A stretch of DNA of 64,000 nt, taken from Artemia franciscana (lineage: Eukaryota > Arthropoda > Branchiopoda > Anostraca > Artemiidae). Where the stretch lies: positions 372,001-436,000 of the forward strand of contig NW_027062997.1 of NCBI RefSeq assembly GCF_032884065.1. The letters run 5' to 3'. Each line of letters starts with the position of its first letter. Position 1 is the first letter of the stretch. The notes beneath the pieces are model-generated. The model ran no database searches. It was not told the DNA's origin and worked only from the letters and a program-made list of their open reading frames with translations. Positions 52,893-63,480 of the stretch are shown here, piece by piece. The translations under genes were made by a program, and so were the position numbers.

Positions 52893-54640
52893 GGTAGTCA
52901 AACAGTTCGTGGTAACGAACTGTAGTAAGGAGCGACCCGGCTCAATAGTAAACGAAACTCTAAAAAACGGAACTTCGATGCTAAAAGATATATCAAAAGA
53001 ATCGGATTTTTATGCTGATTTTAAATATATAAGTTTCCTCAAATTTAGTCTTTGTCATCAAAAGTTACAAGCCTGAGAAAATTTGCCTTATTTTGGAAAA
53101 TAGGGGGAAACACCCCCTGAAAGTCATAAGATCTTAACGAAAATCACACCATCGCATTCAGCGTATCAGAGAATCATGAAGAAAAAATTTCAAGGTCCAA
53201 TCTACAAAAATGTGGGATTTCGTATTTTTTGCCAGAAGACAAATCACGGGTGCGTGTTTTTTTTTTTTTTTTTTTTTTCATGGGTTATCGTATCGGCCAA
53301 GTGGTCCTAGAGTATTGCAAGAGGGCTCATTCTAAGGGAAATGAAAATAGTGCCCTTTTTAAGTGACCAAAAAAATTGAACGGCACCTAGACCCCCTCCC
53401 ACGCTCATTTTTTCCCAAAGTTAACGGATCAAAATTTTGAGATAGCCATTTTGTTCCGCATAGTCGAAAACCATAATAAATATTTCTTTGGGGATGAATT
53501 ACCCCCATCCCCACAGTCCCTGGCGGAGGGGCTGCAAGTTACAAACTTTGACCAATGTTTACATACAGTAATGGTTATTTGGAAGTGTACCGACGTTTTC
53601 AGGGGGATTTTTTTTTTGGTTTGGGTGTGAGGCTCAGGGGAGGGGGCTATATGGGAGGATCTTTCCTTGGAGGAATATTTCATGGGGGAGGAGAAATTCA
53701 ATGAAAAGGGCGCAGGATTTTCTAGCGTTACTATAAAAATAACAATGAAAATATAAACATGAAAAAGTTTTTTCAATTGAAAGTAAGGAGAAGCATTAAA
53801 ACTTAAAACGAACAGAGATTATTACGCATATGAGGGGTTCTAAAAATACTTTAGCATAAAGAGCGAGGTATTTAGGAGCAAATAAATACTTCACTCTTTA
53901 TGCTAAATTATTTTTAGTAATTTCAACTATTTATTCTACGGCCTTTCTGATTCGGGGGTCATTCTTAAAGAATTGGGACAAAACTTAAGATTTAGTGTGA
54001 AAAGCGACGTATTAACGAGGGGACAAACCCCCTCATATATATAATCAAAATTTAAGAATATAAAAGTTTGTTACGTCAGTTAATTCTTAAGTTACGTATA
54101 CTTTTTACTAATAAAAATGTTCGTTAAAAATTAAAAGTTCTAGTTGCCTTTTTAAGTAACCGAAAAATTAGAGGGCAACTAGGCCTCCTTCCCCACCCCT
54201 TATTTCTCAAAATCGTCTGATCAAAACTAAGAGAATGCCAATTAGCCAAAAAAAGAATTGATATGCAAATTTCATTTTAATAATTCATGTACGGAGAGCC
54301 AAAATCAGACATGCAATAATTCAAAAACTATCAGAAATTAAATATAAAAAAAAACAAGTTTTTTGAAATGAAAGTAAGGAGCGACATTAAAACTTAAAAC
54401 GAACAGAAATTAGTCTGTATATGAAAGGGGCTTTTCCTCCTCGACACCCTGCTCCTTGCGCTAAAGTTTGATTCTTTCTCGCAACTCTACTTTTTAAAAC
54501 AATAAAAAACTTTAGCATAAAGAGCGGGGTGTCGAGGAGGAAAGGCCCCTTTCATATACGGAGTAATTTCTGTTCGTTTTAAGTTTTAATGTCGCTCCTT
54601 ACATTCATTTCAAAAAACTTGTTTTTTTTTTTTATTTAAT
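52893..54640 (+). mobile_element. R1 repeat copy 4 with foldback, inserted into the LINE
   Basis: Starts with the hairpin ACAGTTCG-TGGTAA-CGAACTGT and GTAAGGAGCGACCCGGCTCA, runs through the module core (TTGAGATAGCCATTTTGTTC at about 53435, GGGGCTGCAAGTTACAAACT), an inner inverted repeat around 53868-53925 (TTTAGCATAAAGAGCGAGGT against CTTCACTCTTTATGCTAAA) and the large hairpin at 54341-54633. It separates LINE ORF2 text that is otherwise continuous. No coding capacity was seen. It could be one composite element or several nested ones. Confidence 0.75.
54341..54633. repeat. Foldback: two ~128-bp inverted arms, 37-base loop
   Basis: Left arm 54341-54469 and right arm 54507-54633 are inverted copies with only a few mismatches. 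Both contain GTAAGGAGCGACATTAAAAC, TTAAAACGAACAGAAATTA, TATATGAAAGGGGC, TCCTCCTCGACACC and GCTAAAGTTT when read inward. The RNA or single strand would fold into a very stable hairpin. Confidence 0.92.
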
Positions 54641-54644
54641 TAAT

Positions 54645-55960
54645 TAGAAGAAATCTTCTTCTTTCATTTATCGGTGATAGTCCACTATCTGTAAGCAGCA
54701 ACTTAGTATTTGTCGGTTTCCTTAGACCAAACATGAGACGGATTATATCATTTTGTGTTGTTTCAATTTTTGCATATGGGTCTTTGCACAAGCACCATAA
54801 ACTATGAGGCTATAATCAATATGGGGTCTTATATGTAATTTATAAAATTGGAGTAATGTTTTCTCATTACAGTCCCAAGGTGGGGTTAGTATTCCTTTTA
54901 TTATTCTTAATTTTCTATAGCATTTTTTTATTGTGTTTGTGATGTGAAAGTGGAAGTTTAGTTTTTGGTCGAGTATGAGGCCTAGATAATTAATTTGATT
55001 GTCCTCTGGAAAAGTATTCTATTTAGTGGTAGCCTTGCATTAGGATTATTTCGCTTATGGTGGAATTGGATAATTTTGGACTTTGTGGGTGCAATAGGTA
55101 AATCAGAATTTTGAGAAAACTTTTCAAATTGGAAAAGTGCATTTTGCAACTTTGAATGAGCAATCTCAAAGGTATTGCCGGTTGCCCATAATACCAGATC
55201 ATCAGCATACTGTAGATTGGTATGTGGGAGGTTCATGTCCCAGAGAAATAGGGAAAAGAGGAGGCAGCTCAGGACTGCACCCTGTGGAAGGCCTTTGGTT
55301 ATTGAAGTTTTGGGTGAAGAGGCTGAACCTACACAAATAATGAAACTTTGGTTTTCTATAAAAGATTCTACGAAGGATACAAGTTTGGGAGGTAGTCCAA
55401 GATTTGGAAGTTTAACTAAAAGAATCTGGTGGTCAACATTGTCATATGCACCTTCAAAGTCTAGGAATGCAGCAGTTAGGACATTATTTTTTTATAGAGA
55501 TTCATTTATTGCATTTGTTAACAATATGAAAGCATCTGTTGAGGAGTGGTGTTTCCTGAAGCCTGTTTGAGTATGTGGTATCAAGTTATTCTTCTCAACA
55601 GACCATAACAGCCAATGGTAAATCATTTTCTCCATTACTTATCCCAGCACAGGAGTAATCATTATAGGTCTATATGACTCGGGGTCATGTTTAGGTTTAT
55701 TTTTCTTTAAAATTGGTAGGAAAGATGGACATTTCAAGATATTAGGGAATGTGGATGTGGCCCATGCATGGTTATAGCAATTTAGGAGCTCCTGTTTATA
55801 CAAAGGGGTAAGATACTTTATCCATGTAGGGTGTATATTATCATAGCGACTTGTAGCATTGGCCTTGATATGTTGTATTGCATTATTCAATTCATATATT
55901 GAAAAGGGGCAGTTTATATACTCTGCTCCTGGTCGGGGCTGGTAAATTGGATTTGTCAAG
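54645..55960 (-). pseudogene. Large I/Jockey-like LINE ORF2: reverse transcriptase part
   Basis: The 55639-55959 minus-strand frame has the RT start (SIYELNNAIQHIKANATSRY, then DNIHPTWIKYL, FLPILKKNKPKHDPESYRPI). The next part is in other frames. The 54982-55236 frame has HTNLQYADDLVLWATGN with an intact YADD, then a thumb-like region. Near 54650 the text ends SGLSPINERRRFLL and resumes beyond the insertion at about 52880 with YLIKIETYD. A stop or shift lies between the RT start and YADD frames and another after 54982. Confidence 0.85.
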
Positions 55961-55979
55961 ATTTGAGTAGTGAAATTTT

Positions 55980-57250
55980 TATTTTTAGATGTTAGCTTTT
56001 TTGAGAAAAGGGTAGCAAATAATTTTGTCTTTTCAATGTCATTGTCATAGTGAGTATTCTCATGTGTTAGTTCATACAGAAGAGGGTTGGAGGAAGTTTT
56101 TTTCCCACAGATTTTGCTTATAAGTTTATGTAAGATTAGCCCACATGTTTCTCTGGAAAGACTGTTTGCAAGATTATTCCAGTAATTATAGTTAGCATTA
56201 ATTATTGTTCTCTTGAGATTAGCCTCTGCTTGTAATTTACTTAAATATGTAGCAGGTGATGGTTTTTTTTAGGTATACTCTCCTAGTTGCATTTTTTATT
56301 CTCAAAATAATTTGGCAATCTTTTGTCCACCATGCTTTAGGGGTGTGTTTAGGGATTGTTTCCTAGGTGATGTTTTGGGGATAGCATGATTAGCTGTATT
56401 TGTTAGTATAGATGTCATAACTTCAGCATGTGTGTCAGCTGTTACAACTGAGGTATGTGAATTCTGGGTGAAAGTTAGAATTTCATCATTAAGCTTATTT
56501 CTAAACATGGTCCAATTTGTTTTAGTGTTGACATATTTAGGGATATGTGGGAGAATTTTAGCAGGTTCATTTAAAGAGGAGACTATTGCAAAATAGTCAG
56601 TGCATAAATTTTCAATTTTCTTTATATAAATTTTATTCAGTATATTTATTGACACAATTTGTAGGTCAATAGTAGAGAATTTGCCACTTTTGGGGTTAAA
56701 ATATGTATTTAGATTAGGAGGGGTAGCAATTGCTAAATCGACATTATTTGAAATCGATCTTTCAATAAGCTTACCAGCTTTATTTGCTGGCTTATCCCCC
56801 CACAGAAGACTGTGGGCATTAAAATACCCGCAGATGATACTGTTTTTTAACAAATTAGAATTAGTTATATAAGTGAAAAAATCCATGGCATCTGTGGTCT
56901 GGCCATTAGGGTTATAAAGGCTTAACATGTATATTTTTGTATTATTTATCCAGACATTGATACCAATAACATCAACATCATTTGGAAAATCTAGGAAATT
57001 AATACCACAAAATTTAATATTATTATTTAAAATTATAGCTACGCCACCTCATTTTCTCTGTAAAGACCTATCCTTTCTTAGGATTGTATATCCTGGAGAC
57101 TTTGTTTGTTGGTTATTAGTCAAATGGGTTTCCTGAAGGCAAGCAATATCAATGGAATTATTATTAATAAAAGATAAAAGTTCATTTATCTTATTTTCTG
57201 AAAGAGATCTTACATTCTACTGAAGAATTGAAATATGCTGCTTTGTTGTT
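55980..57250 (-). pseudogene. Large I/Jockey-like LINE ORF2: endonuclease part and linker
   Basis: The 56302-56928 minus-strand frame is an AP-type endonuclease without its N-terminus: MLSLYNPNGQTTDAMDFF, GYFNAHSLLWGDKPANKAG, FSTIDLQIVS and TDYFAIVSSL. The enzyme would nick target DNA to prime reverse transcription. The usual GDFNAHSxxWG has Tyr for the key Asp, and SDH has become TDY, so it is inactive as read. The N-terminal part (SCPGYTILR-like and a preceding Glu motif) can be followed upstream to about 57230 in broken frames. Confidence 0.8.
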
Positions 57251-57259
57251 TTAATTTTT

Positions 57260-57833
57260 ATATTGCTGTGTATCAATGTTTAGCTTTGCTAGGAGTAGAG
57301 CAAGTTCTTTTTTTGCTTGGATATGCATGTGGTTGGGTAGGAACAATTTTGCCAATTCGCTTATGATTTTTGCTTTTTGTGGTTGTTGTAAGTTCATTGA
57401 CTGTATTGCATTATAATTTAATATAAAAAGGCATGTTAGGAGTTAATTCATTTGGATTTTCATCTGGCTTTTTGTTGATAATTTGATTAATTCTCGATAA
57501 TACTTCTGATTCATTTCTACTTGGGAGAGGTGGCCATTCTGATCTTCTATCATTACTTGCAGAGGCTAGATGGTTTGTCCAGGGTGAATCTCTCTTATAG
57601 GAGTGTGAGCTGGGTTGTTTTGAGGAAGGAGTCTTATTAGGGGTGCTTGATGTTTTTGATAGAATGGTTGGTCTGTGGATGAGAGGGTTGGGTGGTTTCA
57701 TAGAGTTTTTGGTCAGGTGTGATTGAGCTGCATTTGCTTCCAATGCTGCAAACAATGGGTAAGGTATGTTTTTTTCTGTTGCTATTTGAATTGTTAAGTG
57801 CTCGTTTTTTATATACACGGCATAAAGTTTTAT
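57260..57833 (-). pseudogene. Large LINE ORF1, C-terminal part
   Basis: The 57411-57935 minus-strand frame from about 57820 reads AVYIKNEHLTIQIATEKNIP, then a Ser/Pro/Thr-rich stretch, SRINQIINKKPDENPNELTP and a stop at 57411. The VYIKN segment normally follows the last zinc knuckle of a LINE ORF1, which is found on the other side of the Penelope insertion at about 62640. ORF1 proteins coat the element RNA. Confidence 0.7.
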
Positions 57834-57954
57834 CAAACAAATACAAAGTAGAGACAATAGGGAAAATCTTTTCAAGACAGTGAAAATTAGTTCTGTGGAT
57901 CTTTCGGCCCTATGTCCAAGGGCCGTCTTCAGCACAATACAAGAATAAGAGAGA

Positions 57955-57958
<4 letters not shown>

Positions 57959-58014
<56 letters not shown>
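57959..58014. repeat. (TA)n tract belonging to the Penelope-like element
   Basis: Same position relative to the element 3' UTR and terminal repeat as the tracts at 59547-59616 and 62514-62592. Confidence 0.95.
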
Positions 58015-58017
<3 letters not shown>

Positions 58018-58186
58018 AATGAACTTACATCAAATTTTGAGAATTAAAACTAAATAATTAAAAACACTTTTTAAAACTTTTTTTAAAAATAGCCCTAGCA
58101 TCCTTACTTCAACGAAGTTCAACCAGGACTGGCGAAAAGAATGAAATGAAAATATAAGCTCATTCAAACTAAAGAGAACAAAATGA

Positions 58187-58465
58187 TTAGATGCAATTTC
58201 TTAAAGCTAATCTTGCTTGTTTAGCAACCTGTCTCAAAGGCCTTTTCGTAGTTGGTTCAGTACTATTATAAATCGGTTTAGTAAAATATTTTGTTAAATC
58301 ATTCTTAATGAAATTTGAGTATAAAGAATTTAGTGAGTATTCCCCTAAGTCCCGGTTCAAAGAAATATTATTATTTATTTTGAGATTAATTTCGATTGAT
58401 TCTCGAACCACCTGTTTTATTCCCAAATCATTACTGATGAGTGAAGAGTTTTCAAAAAGTATCAC
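58187..58465 (-). pseudogene. Penelope-like GIY-YIG domain C-terminal piece (inverted copy)
   Basis: A 92-residue minus-strand frame starting MILFENSSLISNDLGIKQVV and containing RESIEINLKINN, which is the end of the GIY-YIG nuclease with its conserved Glu. It matches the C-terminus of the 60845-62326 ORF and, unlike that ORF, keeps the final ALRNCI residues. It stops at the head-to-head junction at 58466. Confidence 0.85.
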
Positions 58466-58466
58466 C

Positions 58467-59391
58467 CTAGAAGTTGAAATTGAAAATAAACTACCATTTT
58501 TAGATGTATTAATAATTCGTAATGCTGATAAACTGGATTTTACTATATATCAAAAGCCAACACCAAACAATACATATCTTCACTTTAATTCAAGTCACCC
58601 CCCACAAGTTAAAAGAGCAGTTGTAACTTCCCTCATTGATCATGCCCTGAATATTTGCTCCGATTCGTATATAAATGCAGAAATAAACTTTAATGGATAC
58701 CTCATTCCTTTTGTCAATAAAATAATTGACCGTAGAATAAAAAGACATTCTTGTAAAATCGAAGAAGATACTTCACAATGTGAGGCTACTGATAAGCCCT
58801 CAAATATTGTCTATCTTCCGTATATCCCAAAGATCACAACAAAATTAAAAAATATTTGCACAAAAAATAATCTGTACGTTCTTAAATTCGGGTATAGATA
58901 AGACCCCAGTTACTCGCCAAAGAGGGGTCTATCAAATACCTTGTGATTGTGGAAATTACTATGTCGGCAGGACCCATCAGAATCTAGACAAACGGTTACA
59001 ACAGCATAAAAATTACATAGACAAGGCCTTAATTTCAAATAGTTCCAACAACTCCTTTGATTCTGCTTTAGGTTGGCATATATTTAATAATCCGTCCCAC
59101 ATGATACTTTTTGAAAACTCTTCACTCATCAGTAATGATTTGGGAATAAAACAGGTGGTTCGAGAATAAATCGAATTTAGTCTCAAAATAAATAATAATA
59201 TTTCTTTGAACAGGCTTAGGGGAATATTCACTAAATTCTTTATACTCAAATTTAATTAAAAATGATCTAACAAAATATTTTACTAAACCGATTTATAATA
59301 GTACTGAACCAACTACGAAAAGGCCTTTGAGACAGGCTGCTAAACAAGCAAGATTAGCTTTAAGAAATTGCATCTAATCATTTTGTTCTCT
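58467..59391 (+). pseudogene. Penelope-like RT end and GIY-YIG, truncated copy A
   Basis: Plus-strand copy starting abruptly inside the RT (LEVEIENKLPFLDVLI at 58467). Compared with copy B, ~36 bases are missing near 58680 (the RDILFGNV region) and ~35 near 58880, which shifts the frame. The GIY-YIG text at about 58927-58975 is recognisable (GVYQIPCDCGNYYVGRTH). A stop replaces Ser in the RESIE motif at about 59167. Not functional. Confidence 0.85.
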
Positions 59392-59543
59392 TTAGTTTGA
59401 ATGAGCTTATATTCTCATTTCATTCTTTTCGCCAGTCCTGGTTGAACTTCGTTGAAGTAAGGATGCTAGGGCTATTTTTTAAAAAAGTTTTAAAAAGTGT
59501 TTTTAATTATTTAGTTTTAATTCTCACAATTTGATGTAAGTTC

Positions 59544-59546
<3 letters not shown>

Positions 59547-59616
<70 letters not shown>
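59547..59616. repeat. (TA)n tract of Penelope-like copy A
   Basis: Pure TA run between the copy A 3' UTR and the terminal repeat of copy B. Confidence 0.97.
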
Positions 59617-59619
<3 letters not shown>

Positions 59620-59740
59620 TCTCTCTTATTCTTGTATTGTGCTGAAGACGGCTCTTGGACATAGGGCCGAAAGATCCACAGAACTAATTTCCACTTTCTT
59701 GAAAAGATTTTCCCTATTGTCTCTACTTTGTATTTGTTTG
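59617..59740 (+). repeat. Penelope-like terminal repeat (plus copy)
   Basis: Contains GTGCTGAAGACGGCTCTTGG and ACATAGGGCCGAAAGATCCA and is the reverse complement of 57834-57958. CTGAAGA followed by a GGCYC/GGGCC stem and GAAA resembles part of a hammerhead ribozyme core, a motif reported in Penelope-like elements, but an unpaired C precedes the stem and I could not complete stems I and III. Confidence 0.75.
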
Positions 59741-60798
59741 TTATGGAAAGGCAGTGTGGTCTTCGTCGCTATTTTCGTCTAGCTTATGGGGAGCAGTTGA
59801 CCTATGATATCTTTTATTTTATTAGTCTAGGTAAAAAAAAACATGCTAATATTATCAATCAACAAAATTTTTTAGAATCCTGTAGGAATGAAAACCTTAT
59901 TCCTAAGTCTTTAAGATATAAATTACATTTAAATACCCGGAAAGAAGCGCAATTTGCCCATACACTACAGTTAGAAACCTTAGTCCATATTATTAAGGAC
60001 AAAAAACAGAAACGACATATTATTTCTTCAGATAGAAAATCGTTGGAAACTTTTTTGCTGGAAAACCTGTCCACCGTTGATTTTGCTCAAGTTGTTAGAT
60101 TAGAAAGGAATTTGTTTTGCCACGATTTTCGCTTGTCCAAGGAACGCCTCTATAAAAAATTGGAAGGCTTACGAAATGAATATTCGATGAGAAACCGTAT
60201 TAATTCTCCAAGATTCACTCCTGGACCTGCTATCGTTAACCTCTCTTCTAAAACATTGGAACCCCGGGAAATCGAAACACTAGAAAAAGGTCCAAAATTT
60301 TCTCTTCTACCGAAACAGGTTCCTGTGGCAGATATAGTTTCCTCTCTAGAATCCGCTTTGCATAAACACTATCCTTCTGTCTCTAACCCGGATGAAGTTA
60401 GATCTGGTCTTAAAAATATCCTTTATAACAGCCAAAAAAAGTTTAAGCCTCCTACCAATTCCACACCGGAAAATTTGCATGACATAAAAATACTATCTAA
60501 TCTCCGAAAAGATCCTTCTATTATAATAACTAAAGCAGACAAAAGCAATTCACTTGTTGTCATGAATACGACAGACTATGACAACAAAATTCTTTCGCAT
60601 TTAAATGACACAATTACATATAAAACAATAACTCATGATCCTACTGATCAGTTCGCTAATAATATTATAAATGAATTAAAGCAGCTAAAACAAATGGTAA
60701 AATCACCCCACAACTATACAATAAATTTTTTCCCCGTGGTAGTTTATGTCCTAAACTCTACGGTTTACCAAAAATACATAAATAGGGTATTCCATTAA
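59728..60798 (+). pseudogene. Penelope-like copy B: N-terminal region and start of RT
   Basis: Open for 356 residues from a Met at 59728. A Lys/Arg-rich N-terminal region (RNENLIPKSLRYKLHLNTR) leads to the first RT motifs (ITKADKSNSLVVMNTTDYDN near residues 271-290). The frame then slips near 60730 (a T/C run). The next conserved text, LCPKLYGLPKIHK followed by IPLRPIVACTKAPA, is in another frame with a TAG after KIHK, and a further break lies near 60890 before the next ORF. Start chosen as the first Met; the true start may be a little earlier or later. Confidence 0.8.
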
Positions 60799-60844
60799 GA
60801 CCTATCGTAGCTTGTACTAAAGCCCCCGCTGCCAATATTGGAAA

Positions 60845-62326
60845 ATGGCTTTGCACAGCTTTCAAACCTTCATTGTATTCTCAAAATTCCTAATTCGTAA
60901 CTCGGCAGATTTGGTTAAAAAACTTAGCAACACAAGTATTTCAGAAAACACAATAGTTAGTAGTTTTGACATTGTTTCCATGTATACAAATATAGATGTA
61001 ACTATTTCTGAGGAATTATTAAAAAATAAAATAGAAGAAAATTACCACTTGATCGAGACTTCAGCGACAGGAATTGATTATGAAGTTTTAATGACTCTTT
61101 TTAAAATTTGTAATAAGTTTTCTATGTATTTTCAATTTCGCAATTCTTTCTATCAGCAAAAAAAAAATGGGTTATCCATGGGGGCACCTTTATCCGGGCT
61201 ACTAGCAAATATTTACGTCGAGAATCTTGAGAATTGGGCATTGAATTCTTATTTTTTTAAACACGTCTATTGGGGTCGTTATATGGATGACGTAATTTCA
61301 CTTTGGAATTATGGGGAAGCTGAATTTCAGGGCTTCTTAGGTCATCTTTACACTTATGACCGAAATTTGCAGTTCACCCTAGAAGTTGAAATTGAAAATA
61401 AACTACCGTTTTTAGATGTATTAATTATTCGTAATGCTGATAACCTGGATTTTACTATATATCGAAAACCAACACAAAACAATAGATATCTTCACTTTAG
61501 TTCAAATCACCCCCCCCCCCAAGTTAAAAGAGCAGTTGTAACTTCCCTCATTGATCGTGCCCTGAATATTTACTCCGATTCGTATATAAATGCAGAAATA
61601 AACTTTATCAGAGATATTCTTTTTGGTAATGTATACCCCATTCCTTTGGTCAATAAAATATTTAACCGTAGAATAAAAAGACATTCTTGTAAAATCGAAG
61701 AAGATACTTCACAATGTGAGGCTACTGATAAGCCCTCAAATATTGTCTATCTTCCGTATATCCCAAAGATCACAACAAAATTAAAAAATATTTGCACAAA
61801 AAATAATCTGTACGTAGTTTTTACTAATAATTTTAAAATCATCAATTTCTTAAATTCGGGTAACAATAAGACCCCAGTTACTCGCCAAAGAGGGGTCTAT
61901 CAAATACCTTGTGATTGTGGAAAATACTATGTCGGCAGGACCCATCAGAATCTAGACAAACGGTTACAACAGCATAAAAATGACATAGACAAGGCCTTAA
62001 TTTCAAACAGTTCCAACAACTCCCTTGATTCTGCTTTAGGTTGGGGTATATTTAATAATCCGTCCCACATGATACTTTTTGAAAACTCTTCACTCATCAG
62101 TAAGGATTTGGGAATAAAACAGGTGGTTCGAGAATCAATCGAAATTAATCTCAAAATAAATAATAATATTTCTTTGAACAGGGACTTAGGGGAATACTCA
62201 CTAAATTCTTTATACTCAAATTTAATTAAAAATGATCTAACAAAATATTTTACTAAACCGATTTATAATAGTACTGATCCAACATCGAAAAGGCCTTTAA
62301 GACAGGCTGCTAAACAAGCAAGATGA
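60845..62326 (+). pseudogene. Penelope-like copy B: RT core and GIY-YIG endonuclease
   Basis: A 493-residue open frame; true text begins about residue 17 (SADLVKKLSNTSIS). RT motifs: VSSFDIVSMYTNIDV (first catalytic Asp, about residues 38-52), GLSMGAPLSGLLANIYV, and RYMDDVISLW with YMDD at residues 146-149 (61280-61291). The GIY-YIG domain has GVY at 350-352, YVGRTHQNLDKRLQQH from 362 and RESIEI with the conserved Glu. This nuclease nicks target DNA for priming. The frame ends at a TGA that replaces a Leu codon present in the other copies, removing about six residues. Catalytic residues look intact here, but the upstream breaks make the copy defective. Confidence 0.88.
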
Positions 62327-62510
62327 GCTTTAAGAAATTGCACCTAATCATTTTGTTCTCTTTAGTTTGAATGAGCTTATATTCTCATTTCATTCTTTTC
62401 GCCAGTCCTGATTGAACTTCGTTGAAGTAAGGATGCTAGGGCTATTTTAAAAAAAAAATTTTAAAGTTTTTAATTATTTAGTTTTAATTCTCACAATTTG
62501 ATGTAAGTTC

Positions 62511-62513
<3 letters not shown>

Positions 62514-62592
<79 letters not shown>
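62514..62592. repeat. (TA)n tract of Penelope-like copy B
   Basis: Third occurrence of the element's internal TA tract, followed by 30 bases of the element's 5' start (AGGCAGTGTGGTCTTCGTCG) and then the LINE target site. Confidence 0.97.
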
Positions 62593-62596
<4 letters not shown>

Positions 62597-62635
62597 GGCA
62601 GTGTGGTCTTCGTCGCTATTTTCATAAAGTCTTAT

Positions 62636-63480
62636 ATGTAGAATCGTGGGGACCGTTGCAGTTGATACATTTTGGCTGATTGTTCTTACAATTTGTCATT
62701 CCAGTGGGGTGGGAGCTTTTACAAGAATTGCATTCAAGTAATGTTTCATTGCATGTGTTTTTTGTGTGTCCTAGTTCTAAACATTCTTGGCATTGGATAG
62801 ATTTTGGCTTGTAGGGCTTGTGGGGTTTCCTTTGTTCAAAAAGGAATATCTGATCCAGGTTATTATTTTATTCTCTTAGTGTGAATAAGAAAGACTTGCT
62901 TAACTTTTGGCCATTGGCATCTGGTTTACCCAATTGGGTTACATCAGCTACTGGGATTGGGTTACATCAGCTACTGGGATTGGGTTAAGAGTTCTGTCAG
63001 AGAGCCCTTCTTTTAGATCCTGAATAGGAATTTCTGGAGGGATGTTGTACACTACTATTTTAGTTGGGTTTTGGTTTGGGGTCCAGAGAACAGATTTTAT
63101 TAGTATGTTAAGAAGAGATTTTTAATTCCGTAATATATCTGCTGATTTAGAATCTTTGAGGGCTATTAGCAGAGATCCATCACGGTTAATGTTTAATGAG
63201 AACATTGATTTTAATACTTTAAAGATTGCAACCCTCAATAGAGTTATCTTTTTTATCTCAAAGGGGGGTCTGGAGTGATTTTTAAGTATATTCCAAGGTT
63301 TTGTGAGGGGAAGGTTGGATCATGGAGAGGGGTATTATTTTTGATTGGGGAGATTTTTTCCCTTTTTTTGGAGCTTCTTGATTGGACCTCTTGAAATTCA
63401 GTTTCATTATCATCCTGTATAGTGATATACGCACCCCACTTCCACTATTGTATTATTCAATGACCTCATTTAAGCTTTGA
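62636..63480 (-). pseudogene. Large LINE ORF1, RRM-like region and zinc knuckles
   Basis: Minus strand. Near 62640-62800 are zinc-knuckle motifs: CQECLELGHTKNTC (CxxCxxxGHxxxxC), CNSCKSSHPTGMTNC and CINCNGPHDSTYK. Upstream, in broken frames, is a region of the VVYNIPPEIPIQDLKEGL type near 63000-63070, typical of the domain before the knuckles in such Gag-like ORF1 proteins. A 21-bp tandem duplication (TACTGGGATTGGGTTACATCA unit, around 62940-62985) adds seven residues. Stops are present. ORF1 continues beyond the Penelope insertion at 57833. Confidence 0.75.

Larger units (their letters stand above)
57834..62622. mobile_element. Penelope-like element cluster with inverted 5' piece and 13-bp target duplication
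   Basis: Flanked by CATAAAGTTTTAT (57821-57833) and CATAAAGTCTTAT (62623-62635), one mismatch in 13. Inside, left to right: a terminal repeat in minus orientation (57834-57958), (TA)n, a minus-strand 3' UTR and GIY-YIG end (58014-58466), a head-to-head junction, a plus-strand copy from the RT end to the 3' UTR (58467-59546), (TA)n, a plus-strand terminal repeat (59617-59740), a longer plus-strand copy (59728-62326), its 3' UTR, (TA)n and 30 bases of 5' start. Partial tandem and inverted copies are the known insertion structure of Penelope-like elements. Confidence 0.9.

Noticed and set aside
58308..58466. N-terminal part of the 58308-58901 plus-strand frame as protein sequence
   Set aside because: It is the antisense of the inverted GIY-YIG piece, fused by chance to the real RT text that starts at 58467.
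59013..59249. Minus-strand open frames at 59013-59249, 61502-61684 and 61945-62154
   Set aside because: They are shadows of the plus-strand Penelope-like ORFs.
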